Of a DNA stretch of 6,780 nt, positions 1-5,584 are shown in pieces. Position numbers and translations under genes: made by a program. The first letter of the stretch is position 1. The number at the start of each line of letters is the position of its first letter. The notes under the pieces were generated by a model that saw only the letters and a list, made by a program, of their open reading frames with translations, had not been told where the DNA came from and did no database searches. Source of the stretch: JBAYNS01 sp041678625 (lineage in GTDB: Bacteria; Patescibacteriota; Gracilibacteria; Peribacterales; Peribacteraceae); the NCBI GenBank assembly GCA_041678625.1, contig JBAYNS010000065.1, positions 1 to 6,780 on the forward strand, written 5' to 3'.

Positions 1-951
1 ATACGTCCACTCGTGCTCTTCATCCAAAATGACCAGCCCGAGTTTTTGGAGTGGAGCAAAGAGTGCGCTGCGTGATCCGATAACCAGAGCAATCTCTCCG
101 CGGCGAATCTTGCGCCACGTTACGCGTCGCTGGTTTGGTGTAAGTCTGCTATGGAGAATGGCAATGCGCTCGGGGTTCAGGAGATTCTGAAAACGATAGA
201 TACAATGTTCCGTAAGCAGAATTTCCGGAACAAGCAGGATTGCCTGTTTCCCTGCAAGTAGAGTATCGGCAATAAGTTGTGCGTAGACTTCGGTCTTCCC
301 ACTACTGGTAATGCCGAAGAGTAATGCCGGACGCTCATCCTTGGCGATAGAATCAGCTACTTCCTTCTGTGCGGGGGTTAGCGTTGGATAGGTAATCTCT
401 TCGCGCGTGATGGGAAGAACAGATTCTTTCTCATCGGAATGTTCTTCCTGAGCGATAACAGCGCGCTTCACAAGTGTTTGCAGTGTCTGCAGATTTGCAG
501 AGGTATTCTGCCGCAACTCCTGTGCAGATATCCATCCGCGACCCGTGAGGTATTCAACGATTGCGCGTTGCTTGGTTCCGCGCAGATCCTCGTTTTTCAG
601 CAGACGATATCCGGTCTGCGGTTGAGGAGTGAGTGCCTGCCATGGAGGGGAGGGGAGCCAGACATTCAGTGCCTGACGCAGGGAACAGCAGTAATACTGC
701 GCCATCCATCGCAGCGTCTTGATATGCGCGGGAGAGAGGAGCGCCTGATCGTTCAGCAACGTCTTTACCTTTTTCACATCAAAATCTTCCTGTTTTCTCT
801 GTTCTTCCACAGCAATGACAATCCCCTCAACCAGTTTTTGCCGGAGTGGCACCAGAACATGTGCCCCTTCTGTAAGTGGCTGAGCGCTTTCATACGTCAA
901 TCCAGAGCCGATTCCCGGGGATTTGGATGCAGTGAGGACGGTATAGAGCAT
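1..951 (-). CDS. priA: Primosomal protein N' (PriA), replication-restart 3'-5' DNA helicase, N-terminal part
   Basis: PriA recognises stalled or D-loop forks and reloads the replicative helicase, acting in the cytoplasm. The 317 visible codons run off the window edge; the usual length is about 700-750 residues. The N-terminus (MLYTVLTASKSPGIG... then HVLVPLRQKLVEGIVIAV) matches the PriA fork-binding domain. A winged-helix-like linker (about residues 125-180) follows, then Walker A GITSSGKT at residues 213-220 (K219), the Ia-like LLVPEILLTEH, IGSRSALFAPL, and motif II DEEH at 310-313. Later helicase motifs and the zinc-binding cysteines lie outside. E. coli PriA has its Walker lysine near residue 230, so the start is about right. 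An in-frame ATG eight codons upstream (973-975), directly after a TAA, is a possible alternative start. Neither start has a Shine-Dalgarno sequence. Identification is by motifs and is firm. Confidence 0.96.
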   Translation of the reverse strand, partial: MLYTVLTASKSPGIGSGLTYESAQPLTEGAHVLVPLRQKLVEGIVIAVEEQRKQEDFDVKKVKTLLNDQALLSPAHIKTLRWMAQYYCCSLRQALNVWLPSPPWQALTPQPQTGYRLLKNEDLRGTKQRAIVEYLTGRGWISAQELRQNTSANLQTLQTLVKRAVIAQEEHSDEKESVLPITREEITYPTLTPAQKEVADSIAKDERPALLFGITSSGKTEVYAQLIADTLLAGKQAILLVPEILLTEHCIYRFQNLLNPERIAILHSRLTPNQRRVTWRKIRRGEIALVIGSRSALFAPLQKLGLVILDEEHEWTY

Positions 952-959
952 TGATGATG

Positions 960-965
960 AGCGTA
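960..965 (-). promoter_or_regulatory. Putative -10 element for leaderless priA transcript
   Basis: On the minus strand TACGCT lies 8 nt before the priA ATG at 951. It fits the TAnnnT -10 pattern, and the same arrangement precedes other genes here. No good -35 hexamer is visible about 17 bp upstream. If used, transcription would begin at or very near the start codon. Confidence 0.4.
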
Positions 966-1060
966 ATCGAATCATTTATGGTGAGAGCATTCGAACCACG
1001 GGGAACTATCATGCGCGTTTTTTGGGATGCTCACAAACACCGCATGGAGCCATCGTGGCA

Positions 1061-1126
1061 AAATTTCAAATTCCAAACTCAGAGCACCAAATATGTTTGC
1101 AATTTGGAGTTTGGAATTTTGGATTT
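1061..1126. repeat. AT-rich long inverted repeat (hairpin) between priA and the tRNA
   Basis: AAATTCCAAACTC (1068-1080) is perfectly complementary to GAGTTTGGAATTT (1107-1119), 13 bp. After one mismatch the stem can extend outward by six more pairs including two G-U (1061-1066 with 1121-1126). An alternative inner pairing, CCAAAT with ATTTGG (1087-1092/1102-1107), lies within the loop. There is no T-tract, and priA points away from it, so it is not an obvious terminator. It may be a dispersed intergenic repeat or MITE-like remnant. The rest of 952-1180 shows no convincing gene. Confidence 0.6.
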
Positions 1127-1165
1127 ATTCTCTAAATGTTAGTTCCAGTAGAGATGTTATTTTGC

Positions 1166-1171
1166 TAGAAT
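1166..1171 (+). promoter_or_regulatory. Candidate -10 of the tRNA-Pro promoter
   Basis: TAGAAT is a close match to the sigma-70 -10 consensus and would start transcription near 1178-1181. That is exactly where the 13-nt copy of the tRNA 5' end begins. The -35 candidate TTCCAG (1143-1148, 17-bp spacer) is weak. Transcription from here would give the tRNA a leader of about 95 nt. Confidence 0.4.
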
Positions 1172-1180
1172 CACTTGGAA

Positions 1181-1230
1181 CGGGGTGTAGCTCCCACCTT
1201 CGCCCCGCGTATGCGGGGACTACGGTGGGC
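1181..1230 (+). repeat. 13-nt copy of the tRNA-Pro 5' end followed by a nested GC-rich hairpin
   Basis: CGGGGTGTAGCTC at 1181-1193 is identical to the first 13 nt of the tRNA-Pro gene (1276-1288). It is followed by nested inverted repeats: CCCACC (1193-1198) with GGTGGG (1224-1229), and inside it CCCCGC (1203-1208) with GCGGGG (1213-1218) around a GTAT loop. The sequence does not continue as a tRNA, so this is a partial copy. It could be a duplication left by insertion of a hairpin-carrying element into the 5' end of the tRNA gene. Confidence 0.7.
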
Positions 1231-1275
1231 AAGATATGCTTTCGCTGGTTCTACTGTTCTTTCTATCGCTTTTCT

Positions 1276-1352
1276 CGGGGTGTAGCTCAGTTGGCTAGAG
1301 TGCCTGCTTTGGGAGCAGGAGGTCGCGCGTTCGAGCCGCGCCACCCCGACCA
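1276..1352 (+). tRNA. tRNA-Pro, anticodon UGG, with encoded CCA
   Basis: All cloverleaf parts are present. The acceptor stem is CGGGGTG/CACCCCG (1276-1282/1342-1348). The D-stem is GCTC/GAGT with one G-U pair. The anticodon stem CCTGC/GCAGG (1303-1307/1315-1319) carries loop TTTGGGA, with anticodon TGG at 1310-1312. The variable loop has five nt (1320-1324). The T-stem is GCGCG/CGCGC with loop TTCGAGC. A73 (1349) is followed by an encoded CCA at 1350-1352. G at position 37, next to the anticodon, is typical of tRNA-Pro. By wobble a UGG anticodon reads CCA and CCG and, when modified, all four proline codons. It appears intact, and a 10-bp inverted repeat begins inside its CCA end. Confidence 0.98.
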
Positions 1353-1373
1353 GCCTTCGCGCAGCGAAGGCTG
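1351..1373 (+). repeat. Perfect 10-bp inverted repeat abutting the tRNA 3' end
   Basis: CAGCCTTCGC (1351-1360), a GCA loop, then GCGAAGGCTG (1364-1373). The first two bases of the left arm are the last two of the tRNA CCA. The stem is strong, but no T-run follows (TCCGCCGTAG instead), so an intrinsic terminator is doubtful. It could mark the 3' end for processing or be one module of the local repeat cluster. Confidence 0.7.
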
Positions 1374-1376
1374 TCC

Positions 1377-1510
1377 GCCGTAGACCTCTGGCCTTCGGAA
1401 ATTGTTTTAACAACGTAAGCGCTGCGTCTACGGCTGGCAAGCCAACCAGAGGCGCAGGCGGGCTTATTACGGGCGAGAAGTTTATGCTGAGCGAGCCCGC
1501 GCATGCGGGG
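1377..1510. repeat. Mosaic of GC-rich inverted repeats downstream of tRNA-Pro
   Basis: CCGTAGAC (1378-1385) pairs with GTCTACGG (1426-1433). CCTCTGG (1385-1391) pairs with CCAGAGG (1446-1452). CCCGCGCATGCGGG (1496-1509) is a palindrome that repeats the core of the upstream hairpin (1204-1218) with one base difference over 15 nt. No protein-coding signal fits this stretch: open frames crossing it run through the tRNA. The pattern resembles REP- or MITE-like intergenic repeats and may occur elsewhere in the genome. Confidence 0.55.
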
Positions 1511-1578
1511 CCAGATGAGAACACATATGCCATTCAATCCGCGATCGTCATTCAGTTTCCTGTCCTGCGTAGAGGCAG

Positions 1579-1584
1579 TACACT
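1579..1584 (+). promoter_or_regulatory. Putative -10 for leaderless transporter transcript
   Basis: TACACT ends 7 nt before the ATG at 1592, placing the expected transcription start on the start codon. No Shine-Dalgarno sequence is present. A -35 match is poor (TTTCCT at 1556-1561, 17-bp spacer). The position supports the ATG at 1592 over an upstream in-frame ATG at 1484. Confidence 0.45.
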
Positions 1585-1591
1585 GCACACA

Positions 1592-2323
1592 ATGAAATCC
1601 TACCGTTATTTCGATCTTGTAATGGCAGCATTTGTTGCAGTGCTGCTCGTGAGCAACATTGCGTCGTCTGCCAAGATCATCGACTGGGGGGTCTCACTCT
1701 CTGGCCTACGTCTCGCGTTCGATGCCGGAACCATCCTTTTCCCCATCAGCTACATCTTCGGCGATGTGCTCACCGAGGTGTATGGGTACGCGCGGGCACG
1801 GCGCGTGATCTGGACCGGGTTTGCCTGCTCGCTTCTGATGAGCGGCAGTCTCTTCCTCATTCAGCGGATGCCGGGTGAGGCAGCATGGTTGGAGTATGCA
1901 GGGGATGAAGCCTTCGCGAGCATTCTCGGCGCGGTTGCGAATGGTGGTATCATTGCCGCAAGCTTACTCGCGTACTTGTGCGGTGAGTTCAGCAACTCCT
2001 TCATCCTCGCAAAGATGAAGGTTCTGATGGCAGGCAGGCATCTCTGGATGCGTACGATTGGTTCCACGCTCGTAGGGGAGGGGATCGATACGGTCGTGTT
2101 CATCCTCATTGCATGCGTATTCGGTGTCTTCCCGTGGGAAATTGTTCTCAGTCTGATCGTGGCCAATTACCTCTTTAAAGTGGGTATCGAAGTATGTTGC
2201 ACGCCAATGACGTACGCTGTCGTTCGCTTCCTCAAACGCACGGAGAATGAGGATTACTTTGACCGAACAACGGATTTCAATCCGTTTCAGCTTCACTCTG
2301 CAGTCTCTCCAACTCGTCGGTAA
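1592..2323 (+). CDS. Queuosine precursor transporter, VUT/YhhQ family (COG1738-type)
   Basis: A 243-residue integral membrane protein that probably imports a queuosine precursor (preQ0/preQ1 or queuine) for tRNA modification at G34. Hydrophobic helices lie at about residues 8-25, 43-60, 73-92, 108-130, 158-180 and 183-210. Family-like motifs are FPISYIFGDVLTEVYGYARA (49-68), GEFSNSFILAKMK (131-143), STLVGEGIDTVVF (158-170) and NYLFKVGIEV (192-201). The tail DRTTDFNPFQL resembles the usual end of the family, with nine extra residues after it. I chose 1592 because homology begins at MKSYRYFDLVMA and a -10-like element precedes it. The 36 codons upstream from 1484 come from the repeat region. 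The 3' end overlaps the convergent neighbour by 47 bp. Exact substrate within the family is inferred. Confidence 0.9.
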   Translation: MKSYRYFDLVMAAFVAVLLVSNIASSAKIIDWGVSLSGLRLAFDAGTILFPISYIFGDVLTEVYGYARARRVIWTGFACSLLMSGSLFLIQRMPGEAAWLEYAGDEAFASILGAVANGGIIAASLLAYLCGEFSNSFILAKMKVLMAGRHLWMRTIGSTLVGEGIDTVVFILIACVFGVFPWEIVLSLIVANYLFKVGIEVCCTPMTYAVVRFLKRTENEDYFDRTTDFNPFQLHSAVSPTRR

Positions 2324-2915
2324 TACAGTCTGCGCGCTCCTGTCCTTTCATGTTTCTGCAGAGCTTTCGTGCATCCTGCTTCAGGCGCATAAGTTCCCGT
2401 TCGTCCAGGAGAATCTTTTGTTCCTGCGTTTGCAGTTGCAGCCTATTTCTAGATCGAACAGTTTCAAACCACTGTGTGCGTTCAGTGGCATTCTGGGGGA
2501 GAGCGCTTCTGAATGCATCGCGTTGATCGGTCTTCTGTTGAAGAGTACGGCGGAAAAAGCTTGTGGTGCGTCGCTTGAGCGCTTCTGCTTTTGGCAGAAC
2601 TTTTGTCTGATATTGAGTTGCCGTCCGGACTTTGCGCTTTTCGGCACGCAGGATGTTTGCTTGTTCTTTCTGCTTAGTATTGATGCAGCGGCGTAGTTGG
2701 AAGCGCTGAGAACCAAAGGGAAGATCGCCGCCAGGGAGCCCTATTTCTTCCCGGCACTGCGCATCTATTTGCTGCTCCATTTCCAGTTCCTCTGTCGTAT
2801 CGTATGCATCAAAAGGATCACCAACAAAAAGATCAGTAGAATATGCCAGTGCTGATAATGGCATGAGGGAGAAAGTAAGAACGGCAACCGTAGATTGAAT
2901 GGAGGAATATCGCAT
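2277..2915 (-). CDS. Secreted or periplasm-facing charged helical protein with four cysteines, unknown function
   Basis: This 212-residue protein is not one I recognise. It starts with a signal peptide: MRYSS, a hydrophobic core AVLTFSLMPL, and an AxA site SALA|YS giving cleavage after residue 24. The mature part is very rich in Gln, Arg, Lys and Glu and is predicted almost entirely helical, probably coiled coil, from about residue 80 to the end. Its only mature cysteines are C54, C77, C186 and C197 (CX22C near the start, CX10C near the end), a layout that could form disulfides outside the cytoplasm. I took the ATG at 2915 because it gives a clean signal peptide; an in-frame ATG at 2969 would bury it behind 18 extra residues. 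It ends with TGA and overlaps the transporter gene on the other strand by 47 bp. Confidence 0.8.
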   Translation of the reverse strand: MRYSSIQSTVAVLTFSLMPLSALAYSTDLFVGDPFDAYDTTEELEMEQQIDAQCREEIGLPGGDLPFGSQRFQLRRCINTKQKEQANILRAEKRKVRTATQYQTKVLPKAEALKRRTTSFFRRTLQQKTDQRDAFRSALPQNATERTQWFETVRSRNRLQLQTQEQKILLDERELMRLKQDARKLCRNMKGQERADCITDELERLQSEAETD

Positions 2916-2924
2916 AGTACGCTT

Positions 2925-2952
2925 ATTCTGGAGATCTTCTGTCTGAAGGCAA
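2925..2952 (-). promoter_or_regulatory. Weak candidate promoter for the secreted-protein gene
   Basis: On the minus strand TTGCCT (2952-2947) and CAGAAT (2930-2925) are separated by 16 bp, with nine bases between the -10 and the ATG at 2915. There is no Shine-Dalgarno sequence. The match to consensus is partial, so this is tentative. Confidence 0.3.
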
Positions 2953-3023
2953 CAAATGCGGAGTGACACCTTGAATCCATTGTTCCCTTGCTATGGACAT
3001 AAAAAGAACACTGCACGGTCTTT

Positions 3024-3062
3024 AGAGAACGATTTCTGCGAACATGTTCTCTGTGTGATACT
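3024..3062 (+). promoter_or_regulatory. Inverted repeats and extended -10 upstream of the small membrane protein
   Basis: AGAGAAC (3024-3030) is mirrored by GTTCTCT (3046-3052), and a perfect palindrome GAACATGTTC covers 3040-3049. Directly after lies TGTGATACT (3054-3062), an extended -10 (TGn plus GATACT). Palindromes just upstream of a -10 are typical operator positions. The spacing does not match a Gram-positive LexA box. The divergent region 2916-3090 shows nothing else. Confidence 0.35.
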
Positions 3063-3090
3063 ATTTCCAGCGTCCTTTCTCCTTTGTATT

Positions 3091-3360
3091 ATGGCAAATA
3101 AGTACTGGTTTAAACCCAAATGGTTTGGTTACGGCTTTTTCCCTGTTACATGGGAAGGCTGGTTGGCGACACTTGTTCTTCTGGTTCTCATTCTCCTCTC
3201 GGCGTTTGCGCAGGGAATCTATGAACCGGATGTGACAACCAAGGCGGGTGTGCAGTTCTTTATTGATGTCTGTTTGCTGGCTGGTGTTGCAACACTCTTC
3301 TTTGAAAAGAAGATGGAGGAACCGCTGCAATGGCGCTGGCACTGGCCAAGAAAGCACTAA
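3091..3360 (+). CDS. Small tryptophan-rich two-helix membrane protein, unknown function
   Basis: This 89-residue protein has an aromatic, basic N-terminus (MANKYWFKPKWFGYGFF), a first membrane helix at about 24-41 (WLATLVLLVLILLSAFAQ), a short loop (YEPDVTTKAG), a second helix at about 54-72, and a basic tail WRWHWPRKH. Seven tryptophans in 89 residues is high. With both tails charged, an N-in/C-in hairpin in the cytoplasmic membrane is likely. Similar short proteins with a WFKPK..GYG....W.GW start seem familiar to me as uncharacterised CPR proteins, but I cannot verify that. I chose the ATG at 3091 because the upstream in-frame codons from 2956 are not protein-like. recG follows 40 bp later with its own -10-like element. 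I see no basis for assigning a function. Confidence 0.8.
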   Translation: MANKYWFKPKWFGYGFFPVTWEGWLATLVLLVLILLSAFAQGIYEPDVTTKAGVQFFIDVCLLAGVATLFFEKKMEEPLQWRWHWPRKH

Positions 3361-3387
3361 ACTACTCCCGAAACGGCAGAGGTAGAT

Positions 3388-3393
3388 TATACT
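3388..3393 (+). promoter_or_regulatory. Putative -10 for leaderless recG transcript
   Basis: TATACT, five of six bases of the TATAAT consensus, ends exactly 7 nt before the recG ATG at 3401. The intervening GGAAACA is a poor Shine-Dalgarno. No -35 hexamer is obvious. This is the clearest case of the leaderless arrangement in the window. Confidence 0.5.
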
Positions 3394-3400
3394 GGAAACA

Positions 3401-5452
3401 ATGCAGCTCACGACGTCATTGAAGGATGTGCTCCGTACGACAAAGGATCACCTTGCCGCGCTGGAAGCAATGAATGTACGAACGGTGGAGGATTTACTGT
3501 TCTATTTACCCAGAGCACACGAGGATCTGAGCCAGATGCAAACATTAGCCTCGGCACCGCTTGAGACAAAAGTGACAATCCGCGGAACGGTGGATACCGT
3601 CAAGCTCGTGCGGACCAGGCATGGCAAGCAACTGGTTACTGCCCGGTTTACCGATCACGAAGGGGATCAGGCAGAAGTGATCTGGTTCAATCAGCCGCAC
3701 GTAAAAAGAATGCTGACAGAAGGTGACGAAATCGTTCTCACAGGGAAATTGGTGGAGAAAGGATACCGTCTGCAGTTCCTTAGCCCAACGTTTGAAAAAG
3801 ACGGCAATCGGCCGTTGGTGCATGCCGGCAGGCTTGTTCCCATCTATCCGCAGCACGATCAGATCACTACCAAATGGCTGAGGGAGAAGATAGTGCTGGT
3901 GAAGGACGCGATCAACATGCTGGAGGAAACGCTGCCACCAGATCTGCTTGCACAGGAGAAAATCGTCTCGCGCCGGGAAGCTATCCGCTCACTGCATTTT
4001 CCTGCGAATGTGCAGGAAGTGGAAAAAGCGTACGAACGCATGGCATTCGAGGAAATGTACCGCATGCAGTATGCGGTACTGGAGAAGAAGAGAGCATGGC
4101 AGGAACATGCACAGGAGCGTTTGCGTACGAATATGGATGTGGAGCTCATCCGGACATTCTTCCAATCGCTGAATTTCACGCCGACCGACAGTCAGCGCAT
4201 TGCCATTTACGAAATTCTGCGAGATATGGAGCGCGACGTGCCCATGTCCCGTTTGTTGGAAGGCGACGTAGGTTCCGGCAAGACACTCGTAGCGACAGCG
4301 GTAATTGCGAACGTCATTCGCTCCGGAGGACAGTGTGCACTCATGGTGCCTACAGAAGTGCTTGCCAGACAGCATGTTATCGCCGTGGGAAAAATGCTCG
4401 TTCATTTTCATTCCTACGTGGAATCATTGAGAAAGAAAGGGGAACAGGTGCCATTCCATTTTCCACTGCCGACCATCGAACTGCTCACAGGTTCTCTGCC
4501 TGCTGCCGATGCGCGGCGCGTTCGACAGCGTCTGGAACGCGGCACGGTTGATCTGGTTATTGGAACGCACGCACTCATCATGGATAGCGTGCAATTCCAG
4601 GATCTCAAGCTTGTCATTGTTGATGAGCAGCATCGGTTTGGCGTGGAACAGCGGCAACGTCTGCAGGAGAAAGGATGTCCGCACTTCCTGGCAATGACCG
4701 CCACGCCCATCCCGCGCACGCTCGCTCTTACAGCGTACGGGCATCACGATCTTTCAGTCCTTCTGGAAAAACCCGGCAACAGGCAGCCGGTGCAGACAAA
4801 GGTGGTTTCCCCCGCGGATCGCAAAACGGTGGAGCGCTTCATTGATCAGCAGATCAGTCAGGGGAGGCAGGTATTTGTTATTTGTCCGCTCATTCAGGTA
4901 TCGCAGAATACAGAGATGTCGGAACTCAAAAATGTGCAGACAGAAGTGCAACGGTTGCAGACAGAATTCCCTCACCGGAAAATCGCGTCATTGCATGGAC
5001 AGATGCACACACAAGAAAAGACTGCAATCATGAAGGCATTCCATGAGAAACAGAGTGACATTTTGGTATCCACATCGGTGATCGAAGTGGGGATCGATGT
5101 ACCGAATGCCACGATCATTGTCATTGAAGGCGCCGAGAGATTCGGACTGGCGCAATTGCATCAATTCCGCGGTCGCGTTGGGCGCGGCGAACACAAGAGC
5201 CACTGCTTCCTGTTCACCACTACTCCGCAACAGGCGCGTTCCCTGCGGCTGAAAGCGATGGAAGAACACGATTCGGGATTCGTTTTGGCGGAAATCGACC
5301 TGAAGTTGCGCGGTCCGGGAGAGCTCTATGGCGTACGCCAGAGCGGCATACCGGATATGCACCTTGCACGCATGTTCCAGCCGGAATTGGTGGTACGGGC
5401 TCGTAGAGCAGCGGAAAAAGCGCTTGGCATGGATCTGAAGATCGTTACTTGA
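3401..5452 (+). CDS. recG: ATP-dependent DNA helicase RecG
   Basis: RecG reverses stalled forks and branch-migrates Holliday junctions and D-loops. At 683 residues it is close to E. coli RecG (693), so it is complete. The N-terminal wedge/OB domain includes VEDLLFYLPRAHEDLS and the stretch TIRGTVDTVKLVRTRHGKQL. The superfamily 2 core has Walker A GDVGSGKT (288-295, K294), MVPTEVLARQH, motif II DEQH (408-411), TATPIPRTL (433-441), STSVIEVGIDVPNAT and the arginine-finger motif QFRGRVGRG (588-596). The C-terminal TRG-like segment is LAEIDLKLRGPGELYGVRQSG. About 20 extra residues lie between motif Ia and LLTGS (roughly 333-355), containing FHSYVESLRKKGEQVPFHFP. It starts 40 bp after the small membrane protein gene. 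The TGA stop overlaps the -35 of the next promoter. Confidence 0.98.
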   Translation: MQLTTSLKDVLRTTKDHLAALEAMNVRTVEDLLFYLPRAHEDLSQMQTLASAPLETKVTIRGTVDTVKLVRTRHGKQLVTARFTDHEGDQAEVIWFNQPHVKRMLTEGDEIVLTGKLVEKGYRLQFLSPTFEKDGNRPLVHAGRLVPIYPQHDQITTKWLREKIVLVKDAINMLEETLPPDLLAQEKIVSRREAIRSLHFPANVQEVEKAYERMAFEEMYRMQYAVLEKKRAWQEHAQERLRTNMDVELIRTFFQSLNFTPTDSQRIAIYEILRDMERDVPMSRLLEGDVGSGKTLVATAVIANVIRSGGQCALMVPTEVLARQHVIAVGKMLVHFHSYVESLRKKGEQVPFHFPLPTIELLTGSLPAADARRVRQRLERGTVDLVIGTHALIMDSVQFQDLKLVIVDEQHRFGVEQRQRLQEKGCPHFLAMTATPIPRTLALTAYGHHDLSVLLEKPGNRQPVQTKVVSPADRKTVERFIDQQISQGRQVFVICPLIQVSQNTEMSELKNVQTEVQRLQTEFPHRKIASLHGQMHTQEKTAIMKAFHEKQSDILVSTSVIEVGIDVPNATIIVIEGAERFGLAQLHQFRGRVGRGEHKSHCFLFTTTPQQARSLRLKAMEEHDSGFVLAEIDLKLRGPGELYGVRQSGIPDMHLARMFQPELVVRARRAAEKALGMDLKIVT

Positions 5453-5476
5453 CAGAAGAACCAAGAGCGATAGGAT
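5449..5476 (+). promoter_or_regulatory. Near-consensus sigma-70 promoter overlapping the recG stop codon
   Basis: TTGACA (5449-5454) is a perfect -35 and includes the recG TGA. After 16 bp comes TAGGAT (5471-5476) as the -10. The expected start is near 5483. It is the best two-box promoter in the window and drives the leader region below. Confidence 0.7.
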
Positions 5477-5510
5477 GTGCATCGTGAAATCACGACACAC
5501 CTTCGTCGCA

Positions 5511-5561
5511 ATGATGATGAGCATGATGATGCACTCTGTGCGAGGGTTGTGTGCTGTCTAG
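5511..5561 (+). CDS. Possible 16-residue leader peptide MMMSMMMHSVRGLCAV
   Basis: Three ATG codons, AGC, three more ATG codons, then CAC and eight further codons to a TAG stop. Six of the first seven residues are methionine. The ORF starts about 28 nt after the predicted transcription start. A ribosome on its first codons would cover segment 1 of the leader; one near its end would cover segment 2. There is no Shine-Dalgarno sequence. The Met codons are the natural candidate for a sensing function, yet the run could also be simple ATG-triplet repetition. It is too short to judge by composition, so confidence is low to moderate. Confidence 0.35.
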   Translation: MMMSMMMHSVRGLCAV

Positions 5562-5584
5562 GATTTCCCGCTCACTCAGTAACC

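Noticed and set aside
439..1142. Plus-strand open frames over and beside the priA start (439-954, 951-1142)
   Set aside because: The first is the antisense shadow of priA, which is secured by its motifs; the second has no start signal and crosses the AT-rich hairpin.
1027..1588. Open frames on both strands across the tRNA region (1027-1383 plus, 1171-1533 and 1295-1588 minus)
   Set aside because: They run through the tRNA and the palindromic repeats, and their translations are low-complexity basic sequences with no family features.
1484..1591. Longer N-terminus for the transporter from the ATG at 1484
   Set aside because: The extra 36 residues derive from the repeat region and precede the expected first membrane helix; TACACT 7 nt before 1592 supports the shorter form.
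3040..3049. GAACATGTTC as a Gram-positive-type LexA/SOS box
   Set aside because: The established box is GAAC-N4-GTTC; here the spacer is two bases, and the downstream gene is not a known SOS gene.
2956..3090. N-terminal extension of the small membrane protein from 2956
   Set aside because: The 45 extra residues cover the divergent promoter region and are not protein-like.
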